This document shows positions 34,060 to 43,645 of a stretch of DNA of 64,000 bases, piece after piece. Source of the DNA: Tersicoccus solisilvae (lineage in GTDB: Bacteria; Actinomycetota; Actinomycetes; Actinomycetales; Micrococcaceae); assembly GCF_014643255.1 (NCBI RefSeq), contig NZ_BMJI01000003.1, forward strand, positions 62,001 through 126,000, read 5' to 3'. A program made the translations under genes and the position numbers. Position 1 is the stretch's first letter, and every line of letters starts with the position of its first letter. The notes beneath the pieces were generated by a model, which was not told where the DNA came from, made no database searches, and was given only the letters and a program-made list of their open reading frames with translations.

Positions 34060-35289
34060 TCAGACGAGCACGTCCGCCGTCTTCCACAGCCGCTTGGTGG
34101 CCAGGGCCGCGCCCTGGCCGAGCGCCTCGAGCTTGGCGACGGCGATCTGCGGGTGCACGCGGCCCCCGAGCCCGCAGTCCGTCGACGCGATCACCCGCTC
34201 GCGGCCCACCAGCGAGGCGAACCGCTCGATCCGGTCGGCGACCAGCTCGGGGTGCTCGATGACGTTGGTCGCGTGGGAGACGACGCCCGGGATGATCGAC
34301 TTGCCCTCGGGCAGCTCCGTGTCCTGCCAGACCCGCCACTCGTGCTCGTGCCGGACGTTGCCGGCCTCGAACGAGTAGGCGCCGGCGTTGACCTGCAGCA
34401 CCGTGTCGACGATGTCCTGGAACGGGATGTCGGTGGTGTGCGGACCGTGCCAGGAGCCCCAGCACACGTGCAGGCGGACCTTCTCCTGCGGGATGCCGCG
34501 CAGCGCCCAGTTGGTGGCCTCGATGCGCACCTTGAGGAAGTCGAGGTAGTCCTCGACCGTGGGCTCGGGGTTGATCTGGTCCCAGCTCTCGGCGAGCGAC
34601 GGGTCGTCCAGCTGGACGGTCAGGCCGCCGTCGACGATCGCGAGGTACTCCTCGCGCATGGCCTCAGCGGACGCCCACACGAGTTCCTCGGGCGTCTTGT
34701 AGTAGTCGTTGCCGATCCGCGCACACGAGCCCGGCGAGAGGGAGGCGAGGAACCCGTCCTCGATGCCGGCCTTCGCCAGGGCGGTCGTGAGGTTGGTGAC
34801 GTCGGAGCGGACCAGGTCGTGGCCGGTGTAAGTCAGCGGGGCGACGACCTTCGGCTGGATGACGGGCTTGCGGCCAGTCAGGACGCCGCCGTTGGGGTCG
34901 GTGTACGCCTCGCGGAACCGGGACCAGTCGCGCCGGTCCGGGAAGGACGTCAGGACGATGTTGCCGGGGCTGGACCGATGCACCTCGGGGTCGGCCCAGC
35001 GGTCCCCGTCGCCGGGCTGCAGGCCGCCGAGCCGGGAGAACGAGTAGTTCCACCAGGCGCCGTAGTCGACGTCGTTGCTCATCTCGTGGCCGTACTCGCC
35101 GTCGTTCGGGATGTCGATGCCGAGTTTCTTCTGCCGGGCGACGATGTCGACGACGGACGCCTCGAGCAGTTCACGGAACTCGTCGGTGATCCCGTCGGCC
35201 TGCCGGGCCGCGTTGGCGGCGAGCAGTTCCGGGGTCCGGGGCAGCGACCCGGTGTGGGTCACGCGGATGTGGTCGGTGTTCAAGGACAT
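34060..35289 (-). CDS. Single-domain cobalamin-independent methionine synthase-family protein
   Basis: 409 residues, equal to the C-terminal catalytic half of MetE only. Features are RVTHTGSLPRTPELL at the start, GIDIPNDGEYGHEM, the zinc-site HVCWGSWHGPH (His and Cys ligands, about 270-280) and the final Cys ligand in IASTDCGLGGRVHPQ. Such short proteins act as core-MetE methyl- or alkyl-transferases on varied thiols, including the epoxyalkane:CoM transferase branch. The substrate is not evident. Good ribosome site GAGAGG. Monocistronic. Confidence 0.82.
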   Translation of the reverse strand: MSLNTDHIRVTHTGSLPRTPELLAANAARQADGITDEFRELLEASVVDIVARQKKLGIDIPNDGEYGHEMSNDVDYGAWWNYSFSRLGGLQPGDGDRWADPEVHRSSPGNIVLTSFPDRRDWSRFREAYTDPNGGVLTGRKPVIQPKVVAPLTYTGHDLVRSDVTNLTTALAKAGIEDGFLASLSPGSCARIGNDYYKTPEELVWASAEAMREEYLAIVDGGLTVQLDDPSLAESWDQINPEPTVEDYLDFLKVRIEATNWALRGIPQEKVRLHVCWGSWHGPHTTDIPFQDIVDTVLQVNAGAYSFEAGNVRHEHEWRVWQDTELPEGKSIIPGVVSHATNVIEHPELVADRIERFASLVGRERVIASTDCGLGGRVHPQIAVAKLEALGQGAALATKRLWKTADVLV

Positions 35290-35571
35290 GGCAGGGCCAC
35301 CTCTCCATCGGTCCTGGCAGTAGCACCGTGCCCGAATCGGGAGGTTGCTGCGGCGTCGACGAGCCAGGTCTCTCGGCCGCTCCGGATGGTTACCCCGCCA
35401 GAACTACCAGAGGCGTGGCCGAGCGCGCAAAGGATGTCGCCGCACGCCGACCCGGAGCAGCGGCTACACCGAGTGGGACGGAGGTGGCGGCTGTGACGAG
35501 ATCGGGATGACTCCTGTCACACCGGTCACACTCGGTGTCGTGGTTGCACCGCTGCTCCGGCCGACCCGGCG

Positions 35572-37599
35572 TCAGAAGCGGTCGCGCCCGTACCCGAACA
35601 CGTATTCCGCGCCGGTGGCGTCGATGTAGGCGTAGCCGGTCGGCTCGTCTGCGCCCGGCACATCGGAGGCGTTGCCGCGCACCGCGGCGTCGTCGGCCGG
35701 AATCGTGTACGGCAGCGTCCCTGACGGGGTGATCGCGCCGCGGATCAGGTCGACCAGCGCGTCGGTGAGGACGCCGAAGGTGCCGACGACGGCCGACGCG
35801 CCCGGTGCTACCCGGTCCAGCAGCCACGGGTTGGTGAAGTTGACGGCGAGCACCGTCGGCACCCGCTCCTCGATCTCGACGATGCGATCGGCGTCGATCC
35901 CGGTCTCGGCGTCCAGGGCGATGGAGAGGTCGGTGTCGGGCTTGTCGTTGAGCAGGGACATGCCCGGCCGCACCCACAGCAGCGCGTGGGTGGCGTCCTC
36001 GAGCACGTCGACCACGGTGATGCCGTCCGTCCCGGCGAGCGCGTCGCTCACCTCGCCGGCGATCGTCGCCGTCTCCCCCGCCGCGTCGTTGCCGGTGAAC
36101 ACCTCGACGTAGAGGCGGACGACGTCGTCCTCACGCGCCAGCGGCAGCACCCCGGCGTCGTTGCGCAGCAGCACGAGCGACTTCCGGTGCGCCTCGTCCG
36201 CGAGCGCCTGGATGCCCGAGTCCTCGGCGATGGCCTGGGCGGCGTCGGGGTCGACGTACGGGTTCTCGAACAGGCCCAGCTCCATCATCTCGGTCAGCAG
36301 GTAGGTCACCGAGCGGTCGAGCTGCGCGGCGCTGACCAGTCCCTGCTCGACGGCGTCGATGAGCGGCTGCGGATTGCCGTCACCGGCGAACGCGTTGACG
36401 CCGGCGTCGATGGCGCGGGCGAATCGCTCGGAGCGGGTCGCGGACTCCATCCCCCAGGGCATGCCGGTGGAGATGCCGGTGTCGGAGTTGATGTAGCCGG
36501 TGAAGCCGAGCTCGTTCCGCAGCACCTCGGTGAGCAGGTACTTGTCGTAGGCGAAGCCGACCTCGTCGAACGGCCGGCCGTTCTTCAGCTGCGCGGCCGA
36601 CATGGCGTTGATGGTCGTCGCGTAGTAGGGCATGATCGACGTCGTCCCGGCCTCGATCGCCGCCTGGAACACCGGCAGGTGGTAGCGGTAGAGGCTGCCC
36701 GCGGTGGGGTACGGCTGGTAGCGGCCGTGCTCGAAGTGCGGGTCGTGGCCCTTGTCGCGCGGGCCGCCGCCCGGAAAGTGCTTGGTGGTCAGCGACACCG
36801 AGTGGGCGCCGAGCGTGCGCCCCTGGAAGCCGCGGGTGACCGCGCCGATCATCGCCGCGGCCCGCTCCGGGTTCTCCCCGAAGGTGCCCGAGGCGCGGGA
36901 CCAGCGCGGTTCGGTGACGATGTCCGCCATGTACATGTAGCCCTTGGTGATGCCGGCGGCGCGCCACTGCCGGGCGGCGAGCCGGCCGAACTCCTCGACG
37001 AGATCGGCGTCGCCCGTGGCGGCCAGGCCCAGCTCGCCGGGCCACTGCGACATCTGGTCGGCGGCCTCGGCGACGCCGAAGATGGCGCTGTCGGAGACGT
37101 GGTTGCGCGGGTTGGAGACCATGACGACGGGGATGCCGTGCGTCGAGGACTCCGCCAGCTCCTGCAGGGCGTTGGTCCAGACGGCGAGATCGTGCGACGT
37201 CGGGTTGTCGCGGATGATCAGATACCGCAGGCCCAGGTCGTTGATCGCCTTCTCGGAGCCGGTGTAGTCGAGGACGGGCGGGTCGAAGCGGTACGTCGAG
37301 GAGGTCTCGGCGGCCCAGAAGTTCGTGTCGGACCACTTCTCGTGCGTGTTCAGCAGGCCCTGGTCCGGGTCCTCGATGATGGCGGAGGCGCCCATGTAGT
37401 GGGACGTGATGAGCATCAGGCCGGCCTTCTCCGCCGTCGTCATCCGCCCGACGAGGTCGGCCACCCGCTCGGCAACCGGCAGGCGCCAGTCCTCGTACGG
37501 GTCGAGGACGCCATTGCCGTTGAGGTCCTTGAACTCGAGGCCGTCGACGGTGAGGATCCGGCTGCTGCGCGCCCCGAGAGTCGGCTGGGTGGTGGGCAT
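35572..37599 (-). CDS. Glycoside hydrolase family 3 beta-glucosidase-like enzyme
   Basis: 675 residues from ATG 37599. The start carries a Ca-loop-like DLNGNGVLDPYEDWRLP. The (beta/alpha)8 domain spans about 50-430 with GRTLGAHSVSLTTKHFPGGG (KHFPGG motif) and the nucleophile Asp in FTGYINSDTGISTGMPWG. The C-terminal alpha/beta sandwich begins near SLVLLRNDAGVLPLARED. No signal peptide, so it is cytoplasmic. Family members cleave beta-glucosides, xylosides or N-acetylglucosaminides; specificity is not visible here. Confidence 0.88.
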   Translation of the reverse strand: MPTTQPTLGARSSRILTVDGLEFKDLNGNGVLDPYEDWRLPVAERVADLVGRMTTAEKAGLMLITSHYMGASAIIEDPDQGLLNTHEKWSDTNFWAAETSSTYRFDPPVLDYTGSEKAINDLGLRYLIIRDNPTSHDLAVWTNALQELAESSTHGIPVVMVSNPRNHVSDSAIFGVAEAADQMSQWPGELGLAATGDADLVEEFGRLAARQWRAAGITKGYMYMADIVTEPRWSRASGTFGENPERAAAMIGAVTRGFQGRTLGAHSVSLTTKHFPGGGPRDKGHDPHFEHGRYQPYPTAGSLYRYHLPVFQAAIEAGTTSIMPYYATTINAMSAAQLKNGRPFDEVGFAYDKYLLTEVLRNELGFTGYINSDTGISTGMPWGMESATRSERFARAIDAGVNAFAGDGNPQPLIDAVEQGLVSAAQLDRSVTYLLTEMMELGLFENPYVDPDAAQAIAEDSGIQALADEAHRKSLVLLRNDAGVLPLAREDDVVRLYVEVFTGNDAAGETATIAGEVSDALAGTDGITVVDVLEDATHALLWVRPGMSLLNDKPDTDLSIALDAETGIDADRIVEIEERVPTVLAVNFTNPWLLDRVAPGASAVVGTFGVLTDALVDLIRGAITPSGTLPYTIPADDAAVRGNASDVPGADEPTGYAYIDATGAEYVFGYGRDRF

Positions 37600-37711
37600 G
37601 GGGGTCCTTCCGGGCGAGCGGCATCGTCGACAATCGTTCCCGAGGCTAGTGAGCCACGCCTCGCGCTGCCCGGGGTTGCCAGCGGTTGCCGCGCGGGGAC
37701 GGGTACCCGGC

Positions 37712-38299
37712 TCAGCGACGCAGCTGCGCGAAGGCGTCCTCGAAGGCGGCACCGACGTCGAGGACGGCGAGGATGCGATCGCGCAGCTCGCCGATGGGCC
37801 GATCGTCGAGTTCGACCCGCCCGGGCTCCTCCGGCACCGCACCGATCGCCCGCAGTAGCCGGTCCTCCTCCGTCTCGGAGATGCCCCCGATCACCGGCAC
37901 GTCCTCCAGCGCGTCGCGCAGTTCGGCCTGGCCGGCGCCGGTGCTGCTGCGCAGGACGGTGATCGCCGCGTCGAGCCAGGACTCGTCGTCGTCCTCCAGC
38001 TCGTCGATCGCCGCGGTGATCAGCTGGTACAGGTACAGGGTGGCGGCGCGCGCGGCGGGGTAGGCCTCCTCGTGCTCATCGAACGGCAGGGCGAGCGCTC
38101 GATCCACGTACCGCTCCGCCCTGGCGCGATCGTTCCTCCACGCGCGTGCTGCCTTGGCGAGGAGGTTCTCCGCGCCGATCAAGAGCGAGGCGCTGAACGG
38201 CAACAGCGTCCGGCCCGACGCGAGCTCCGCCCCTCCTAGCGGTCGATCGGCGAGGTCATGCAGGAGGGATCGTGCCATCGCCTTCGGGTCCTCGGTCAT
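37712..38299 (-). CDS. Hypothetical helical protein (195 aa)
   Basis: 195 residues from ATG 38299, rich in Ala, Leu, Asp and Glu and probably all-helical: LAKAARAWRNDRARAERYVD, ALALPFDEHEEAYPAARAAT, LYLYQLITAAIDELEDDDES. TPR-like spacing is possible but not clear. No membrane segment. Monocistronic, divergent from a truncated methyltransferase. No family is recognised. Confidence 0.65.
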   Translation of the reverse strand: MTEDPKAMARSLLHDLADRPLGGAELASGRTLLPFSASLLIGAENLLAKAARAWRNDRARAERYVDRALALPFDEHEEAYPAARAATLYLYQLITAAIDELEDDDESWLDAAITVLRSSTGAGQAELRDALEDVPVIGGISETEEDRLLRAIGAVPEEPGRVELDDRPIGELRDRILAVLDVGAAFEDAFAQLRR

Positions 38300-38380
38300 G
38301 GCACGAGGCTAGTACCGCCCGCCCGGTCGTGTCCCATCCACCCCTCGACATCGCGGCTCCACCGGAGCCGATTGGGAATC

Positions 38381-38776
38381 ATGACGACGCCGATCGCCAT
38401 CGAGGGGCTGCGGCAGGTGCGGCTGGGCCTGCTGAGCCGGCGGGACCTGCTGAGCCGGCTGACCGGGACGGTGGTGGAGATCGGCTCCGGGGCGGGCCGC
38501 AATCTGCCCGACCTGCCGGCGTCGGTCGACTGGATCGGCACCGAACCGAACCGCCGTCTGCGTACCACGCTGGCCGCCGCCGCCCGGGAACGGGGACTGC
38601 GTCCGCCGCTGGCCGCGCGGGCCGAGGCGCTGCCGGTGGAGACGGGCAGCGCGGACGTCGTCCTGTCCGTGGTGGTGCTGTGCAGCGTGGACGATGTCGA
38701 TGCCGGCCTGCGCGAGGCCCGCCGGGTGCGACGGACCGGGCCGGTTTCGTGCGCACCTGCCTCGACGCCTACCTGA
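38381..38776 (+). pseudogene. Truncated SAM-dependent methyltransferase
   Basis: 131 residues from ATG 38381. The front half of a class I methyltransferase is clear: GTVVEIGSGAGRNLPDLPAS (SAM motif I), WIGTEPNRRLRTTL, ALPVETGSADVVLSVVVLCS and DAGLREARRV. After this, where a PGG-rich strand and about 70 more residues are expected, the frame turns into PVSCAPASTPT and stops. A PGRF-like continuation is visible in another frame, so a frameshift or deletion near 38735 has probably broken the gene. Confidence 0.65.
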
Positions 38777-38858
38777 TCAAGGGTGGCCCCCGGGCTTCGC
38801 CTGGCCGTTCGTGGTGTTCGACGGCGTGGTTCAGGCCTCACGTGAGACCTGTCAGCGA

Positions 38859-39125
38859 TCAGTTGCCGAACATCGGCCGGTCGTCGAGGGCTGCCTGGAC
38901 CTGGCTCACCGTCAAGCCAGTCACGGAGGCGACCCAGCCACGTGACCCATCGCCTCTTGCCACGACCTCACGCACGAGTGAACCGAGGCGGTCGGCGCAG
39001 CGATTGACCGACGTCATGGCCTCACGGAGCTCGTCCGTCATCGCCGCGAGCCGCTCGGCGTCGTCCTCGGATCCGGCGATCACCTGCTGCGACTGATCGT
39101 CGAACTCGAACCGCCAGTCCGCCAT
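38859..39125 (-). CDS. Small hypothetical protein (88 aa)
   Basis: 88 residues from ATG 39125. It opens with MADWRFEFDDQSQQVIAGSE, then a helical middle DDAERLAAMTDELREAMTSV and a C-terminal part GWVASVTGLTVSQVQAALDD that resembles a helix-turn-helix. No partner gene is evident. The in-frame upstream extension has poor codon use, so the shorter start is preferred. Unknown function. Confidence 0.6.
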   Translation of the reverse strand: MADWRFEFDDQSQQVIAGSEDDAERLAAMTDELREAMTSVNRCADRLGSLVREVVARGDGSRGWVASVTGLTVSQVQAALDDRPMFGN

Positions 39126-39267
39126 GGTGCCTCTCTTGTCGTCGCGACCAGGGTAGGGACACGCCCGTCGGCGGGTCCACTCGGGCACGAGGCGACGGTG
39201 CGCGACGTTGATTCGTCATCAGGGGCGGACCATCCACATTGTCGGTGCTCCCTGGCAGCATGACGAC

Positions 39268-40671
39268 ATGGGGCCAGCACCGGAAGCTCAAGATCTCCCC
39301 CGTCACCGTTGTTCCGTCTCCGCGCTGCGCGCGCAGGTGGAGCAACAGGTGAGGATGAGCGTCGAACTCTTCGGGGAGATCAGGGAGTGCCGGATCTACG
39401 GGGGCATGGCGCACGCCACGTTGATCGAATATGCGACGGGCAGACCAACGGCGTCGCTTCCGTCGCTTCACCTCACCGCAAGGTCGTCGGTGCTGCAGGT
39501 CGGTGTGGGCGACGTCGTCGATGTCACCGGCACGCTCGTCGTCGACGCGAAGAGCCTCGGCACACGACTCGAGGTGACAGGGATCAAACACCGGCCACAC
39601 GCCGGACTTGGGCCCGTTGCACGCGCTCTCCGCTCCGACGCGGTTCGCGGCGATCCCCGGCTGTCCGAGGCTGCGCGCGTGCTGATGGAGAGGGCGACAC
39701 GAAACCGCGGAAGCATCGACCTCGCCCTCCCGTCACCTCTCCGGCTGCACTGCATCGGTCCTCGACACGGCGCCACCCGAGCGGACATCGCCGGGCCACT
39801 GAGCCCGCCAGAACTCCGCGTCCAAGCCACCTGGGCAAGTCCCGCGTCCTTCCACGAGCCCGACCAGATCATCGCCGAGCTGGCAAAGGTCAAGGACGCC
39901 GACCTGATCCTGCTCTACCGCGGAGGCGGCACCTGGCGAGACTGGCTGCCGCTCAGCGACATCGGTCTCCTCAATGCGGTCGTCGCCTCGCCCGTCCCGG
40001 TCATGACCGCGCTTGGCCACAGTGCTGATCAGCCGCTCGTCAGCGTCGTCTCCGCCGTCGACGTCTCCACTCCCACTGAGGCGGCGCATCAGATCGCCGC
40101 TCGACTGCGCCGAAGCAGCGGACCGCCGCACACTCGCCGACGGGTGGGCGGCAAGGCGTGGCCGCCTGCACCGCCTGCCGCCCGCCCCGTCGTCATGGAC
40201 GAGGAGGTGAAACGGCAGCTGGAGGAGACGCGCGTGCGCCTCGTGCAGCTGGAGGAGCACGCGACGGCGCTCCGCGCGGACGCCGCCTCGGCACACGATG
40301 CCGCTCGATGGCAACACCACCATCGCGTCGCGTGCACTCGTGCGCTGGCGCTCGAGAGAATCGGGACGCGCGGACGCTCGCACGCGCTCATCACGCTTCT
40401 TGCCGGGGTCATGGCGTGTATCGCTCTGTCACAGGCGGGCACCACCCTGCTCGGCCCGTCACTTCCTCTCCTGTTCGCGCTCGTGGGCATCGCATTGCCG
40501 GTTCTCGTTCTCCACTTCCTGCGAGCGCGGAAGCGGGCCGTTCGTCCACGTCGCCGCGTCCGTCGACGATCCCCGACGCAGTCTCCGCCCCCGTTCGGTT
40601 CCGAGGCCTGGTTCAGCGGCATGGAGGCGGTGCGAACACCACGACGAATGCGAGCTCTCGATCACCATTGA
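39268..40671 (+). CDS. XseA-like (exonuclease VII large-subunit-type) protein with C-terminal membrane anchor
   Basis: 467 residues. The N-terminus is an OB-fold-like region (SVSALRAQVEQQVRMSVELF, VGVGDVVDVTGTLVVDAKSL). The catalytic core keeps the XseA landmarks LILLYRGGGTWRDWLPLSDI, SPVPVMTALGHSADQPLV and VDVSTPTEAAHQIAARL (GHxxD and TPTEAA). A coiled coil (VKRQLEETRVRLVQLEEHAT, about 315-350) leads to two hydrophobic helices (about 376-393 and 397-415) and a very basic Arg-rich tail. No xseB lies nearby, and canonical XseA has no membrane helices. It may be a nuclease held at the membrane, possibly in DNA uptake or defence. Monocistronic. Confidence 0.78.
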   Translation: MGPAPEAQDLPRHRCSVSALRAQVEQQVRMSVELFGEIRECRIYGGMAHATLIEYATGRPTASLPSLHLTARSSVLQVGVGDVVDVTGTLVVDAKSLGTRLEVTGIKHRPHAGLGPVARALRSDAVRGDPRLSEAARVLMERATRNRGSIDLALPSPLRLHCIGPRHGATRADIAGPLSPPELRVQATWASPASFHEPDQIIAELAKVKDADLILLYRGGGTWRDWLPLSDIGLLNAVVASPVPVMTALGHSADQPLVSVVSAVDVSTPTEAAHQIAARLRRSSGPPHTRRRVGGKAWPPAPPAARPVVMDEEVKRQLEETRVRLVQLEEHATALRADAASAHDAARWQHHHRVACTRALALERIGTRGRSHALITLLAGVMACIALSQAGTTLLGPSLPLLFALVGIALPVLVLHFLRARKRAVRPRRRVRRRSPTQSPPPFGSEAWFSGMEAVRTPRRMRALDHH

Positions 40672-40743
40672 GCCGATATTCCCGGCGAACGAGGTACTGA
40701 CAGAGCCTCCCTCCCGTCCTCGTGCCCGCGTAGCGTGGCCGTC

Positions 40744-41724
40744 ATGGAGTACACACGACTGGGATCGTCGGGACTGAAGGTCAGCCGCATCGTGCTCGGC
40801 TGCATGAGCTTCGGCACGCCGGGCTCGCAGCTGGAGTGGTCGCTGGGCGACGACGACGCCGAGCCGATCTTCCGGCAGGCCGTCGAGGCGGGCATCACCT
40901 TCTGGGACACCGCCAACATCTACGGGCACGGCTCGTCGGAGGAGATCGTCGGCCGCGCCATCGGCACGTACACCTCTCGCGAGCAGGTGGTCCTCGCGAC
41001 CAAGCTCTTCTCCCCCATGCACGACGGCCCGGGCGGCCAGGGTCTGTCGCGCAAGGCCGTGATGGAGCAGGTGGACGCCTCGCTGAAGCGCCTGGACACC
41101 GACTACATCGACCTCTACCAGATCCACCGGTTCGACCCCGAGGTCCCGGTCGAGGAGACGATGGAGGCCCTGCACGACGTCGTCAAGGCCGGCAAGGTGC
41201 GCTACCTCGGCGCCTCCTCGATGTGGGCGTGGCAGTTCGCGAAGCTGCAGTCGGCCGCGTACGAGGGCGGTTGGACGCCGTTCGTCTCCATGCAGGACCA
41301 GTACAACCTGCTGATGCGCGAGGAGGAGCGCGAGATGTTCGGCCTGCTCGAGGACCAGGGTGTCGGCTGCATCCCGTGGTCCCCGCTCGCTGGCGGCAAG
41401 GTCGCCCGGCCGTGGGGCCAGCACGGCACCAAGCGCTCGGACGAGGACCGGCAGACCGACATGTTCGGCCGGCCGCTGTGGCGCGACGGCGACGAGCAGG
41501 TGGTGAACGCCGTCGAGAAGATCGCCGGCGAGCGCGGCGTGTCCATGGCGCAGGTCGCCCTCGCGTGGGTGCTACGCAATCCCGTGGTGACCGCCCCCAT
41601 CGTCGGCGCCACCAAGCAGCACCACCTCGAGGACGCCGTCGCCGCGCTGGACCTGGAGCTGACCGACGACGAGGTGGGCGCGCTCGAGGAGCACTACGAG
41701 CTGCGCGAGCCGACCTTCTTCTAG
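40744..41724 (+). CDS. Aldo/keto reductase (first of pair)
   Basis: 326 residues. Typical AKR pieces: MEYTRLGSSGLKVSRIVLGC, FWDTANIYGHGSSEEIVGRA (catalytic Asp/Tyr), VVLATKLF (Lys), YIDLYQIHRFDPEVP (His) and the NADPH-binding end APIVGATKQHHLEDAVAALD. A cytoplasmic NADPH-dependent carbonyl reductase of the YajO/Tas-like group. ATG 40744 has no Shine-Dalgarno and a TAGCGT hexamer 8-9 bases upstream, so it may be leaderless. First of four co-directional genes. Confidence 0.92.
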   Translation: MEYTRLGSSGLKVSRIVLGCMSFGTPGSQLEWSLGDDDAEPIFRQAVEAGITFWDTANIYGHGSSEEIVGRAIGTYTSREQVVLATKLFSPMHDGPGGQGLSRKAVMEQVDASLKRLDTDYIDLYQIHRFDPEVPVEETMEALHDVVKAGKVRYLGASSMWAWQFAKLQSAAYEGGWTPFVSMQDQYNLLMREEEREMFGLLEDQGVGCIPWSPLAGGKVARPWGQHGTKRSDEDRQTDMFGRPLWRDGDEQVVNAVEKIAGERGVSMAQVALAWVLRNPVVTAPIVGATKQHHLEDAVAALDLELTDDEVGALEEHYELREPTFF

Positions 41725-41765
41725 ATCGGCACCGCCCCCGAGAGACTCGACCAGCAAGGAGACCC

Positions 41766-42782
41766 ATGGACTGCCGACCCCTCGGACGCACCGGCGTCCA
41801 GGTCAGCCCGCTCTGCCTCGGCGCCATGATGTTCGGCCCCTGGGGCACCGACGACCGCGCCGACGCCATCCGCATCATCCACCGCGCGCTCGACGCCGGG
41901 ATCAATGTCGTCGACACCGCCGACGTCTACTCGGCCGGGGTCTCCGAGGAGATCGTCGGCGAGGCGCTGCAGGGACGGCGTGACGACGTCGTGCTCGCCA
42001 CCAAGTTCGCGCTGCCGATGGACGACGACGTCAACCACCGGGGCGGGTCGCGGCGCTGGATCATGCGCGAGGTGGAGAACTCGCTGCGCCGGCTGCGGAC
42101 CGACCACCTCGACCTCTACCAGGTGCACCGCCCGAGCGCCGACATCGACGTCGAGGAGACCCTCGGCGCGCTCACCGACCTCGTGCGGCAGGGCAAGGTC
42201 CGCTACCTCGGCTCCTCGTCCTACTCCGGGTCGCAGATCGTCGAGGCGCAGTGGGCGGCGCGGGAGCGCCACCTCGAGCGGTTCGTCACCGAGCAGCCGC
42301 CGTACTCGATCCTCGTCCGGGGCATCGAGGAGGACGTGCTGGCCACGACGCAGCGGCACGGCATGGGCACCCTGACCTACAGTCCGCTCTCCGGCGGCTG
42401 GCTCTCGGGCCGGTACCGGAAGGACGCGCCGAGCGCACCTGCGTCGAGCCGCCGGCCGAGCGCCCGGTTCGACATGAGCGCCCCCGCCAACCAGCGCAAG
42501 CTCGACGTCGTCGAGGACCTGGCGCAGCTGGCGGAGAGCGCAGGCATGAGCCTGATCGAGCTGTCCATCGCGTTCGTCATCAACCACCCGGGCGTGACGG
42601 CGGCGATCGTCGGACCGCGCACGATGGAGCAGCTCGAGTCCTACCTGCCGGCCGCGGACATCACGCTGACGGACGACGTGCTGGACCGGATCGACGAGAT
42701 CGTCGCGCCGGGCGTGACGCTCAATCCCGACGACAACAGCTACGGCGACCGGGAGCTGCAGCCGGCGTCGCGTCGACGGTGA
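41766..42782 (+). CDS. Aldo/keto reductase (second of pair)
   Basis: 338 residues. LGRTGVQVSPLCLGAMMFGP, NVVDTADVYSAGVSEEIVGE (catalytic Asp/Tyr), VVLATKFALPM (Lys), LDLYQVHRPSADIDVEETL (His) and AAIVGPRTMEQLESYLPAAD make a complete AKR. It differs clearly from the upstream AKR, so it is not a recent duplicate. Ribosome site AAGGAG at 41757-41762. The stop overlaps the GTG of the next gene. Confidence 0.92.
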   Translation: MDCRPLGRTGVQVSPLCLGAMMFGPWGTDDRADAIRIIHRALDAGINVVDTADVYSAGVSEEIVGEALQGRRDDVVLATKFALPMDDDVNHRGGSRRWIMREVENSLRRLRTDHLDLYQVHRPSADIDVEETLGALTDLVRQGKVRYLGSSSYSGSQIVEAQWAARERHLERFVTEQPPYSILVRGIEEDVLATTQRHGMGTLTYSPLSGGWLSGRYRKDAPSAPASSRRPSARFDMSAPANQRKLDVVEDLAQLAESAGMSLIELSIAFVINHPGVTAAIVGPRTMEQLESYLPAADITLTDDVLDRIDEIVAPGVTLNPDDNSYGDRELQPASRRR

Positions 42783-43645
42783 ACGCGCCGGTGACCCGGC
42801 AGTCACACCCGCTGGTCGGCGTCACCGTCGTCTCGCTCGCGATCAACCTGCCCGGCCCGCTGGCCGTGGGTCGGCTGGCGTCGCTCGGGGCGTCGGTGAC
42901 GAAGGTCGAACCGCCGTCCGGGGACCCGCTCCGGGCGGCCGCACCGGCCTGGTACCGCGACCTGCACCGGGACGTGACCGTGGTGACGCTGGACCTGAAG
43001 CGGGAGGCCGCCCGTCTCGAGGAGCTGCTGACCGGCGCGGACGTGCTCGTCACGGCGATGCGCGCGGAGGCGGCTGCACGACTCGGGCTGCCGGAGTTGG
43101 TCGCGCGGCTCGGCCTGGCGCACGTCGAGATCGTCGGACACGACGACGGCCGGCCCGGGCACGACCTCACGTTCCAGGCGGAGGCCGGGCTGCTGTCCTC
43201 GACCGACGCGGAGTTGTCGATGCCGGTGGCTCCCGTCGCCGACCTGCTCGGTGCCGAACGAGCGGTGTCCGCCGCGCTGGTCGCCCTGCGGCTGCGGGAA
43301 GTGGGTGCCCCGGCGCACCAGCGCGTCGTCCTCGCCGAGGCGGCACACGACGCGGCGGCCGCCCTCCGGCACGGGCTCACCGGTCCCGGTACGCCGCTCG
43401 GCGGCGGCCTGGAGCAGTACGGGCTGTACGCGACGGCCGATGGGCACGTCGCCGTCGCGGCGATCGAGCCGCACTTCGCCGCACGGCTGACGCAGCTCGT
43501 CGGTGGCACCCGTGCGGAGCTGACCGCGCGGTTCGCGGAGGACACGTCGGCGGCGTGGGAGCGGTTCGGCCGCGAGCGGGACCTGCCCATCGTCACCGTC
43601 CACCAGATTTCCCAGCACGACCAACCAACCGAAGGAGACACATGA
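42779..43645 (+). CDS. CaiB/BaiF CoA-transferase-like protein (short form)
   Basis: 288 residues from GTG 42779 (GTGA overlap with the AKR). The family start is clear: HPLVGVTVVSLAINLPGPLA, VGRLASLGASVTKVEPPSGD, DVTVVTLDLKREA. The later EQYGLYATADGHVAVAAIEP is also family-like. At about 290 residues it is shorter than standard formyl-CoA-transferase-like enzymes (about 400) and closer to methylacyl-CoA racemase-like short members. The substrate is unknown. The stop overlaps the next ATG. Confidence 0.78.
   Translation: MNAPVTRQSHPLVGVTVVSLAINLPGPLAVGRLASLGASVTKVEPPSGDPLRAAAPAWYRDLHRDVTVVTLDLKREAARLEELLTGADVLVTAMRAEAAARLGLPELVARLGLAHVEIVGHDDGRPGHDLTFQAEAGLLSSTDAELSMPVAPVADLLGAERAVSAALVALRLREVGAPAHQRVVLAEAAHDAAAALRHGLTGPGTPLGGGLEQYGLYATADGHVAVAAIEPHFAARLTQLVGGTRAELTARFAEDTSAAWERFGRERDLPIVTVHQISQHDQPTEGDT

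Noticed and set aside
35411-35425. AGGCGTGGCCGAGCG resembles the 5' part of a tRNA-Ser
   Set aside because: No matching acceptor 3' strand, T-loop or variable arm follows, so no tRNA can fold. Probably chance, at most a short fragment.
35290-35571. Leader of the MetE-family gene considered for a SAM or cobalamin riboswitch
   Set aside because: No conserved core such as the B12 box or SAM-I kink-turn could be recognised.
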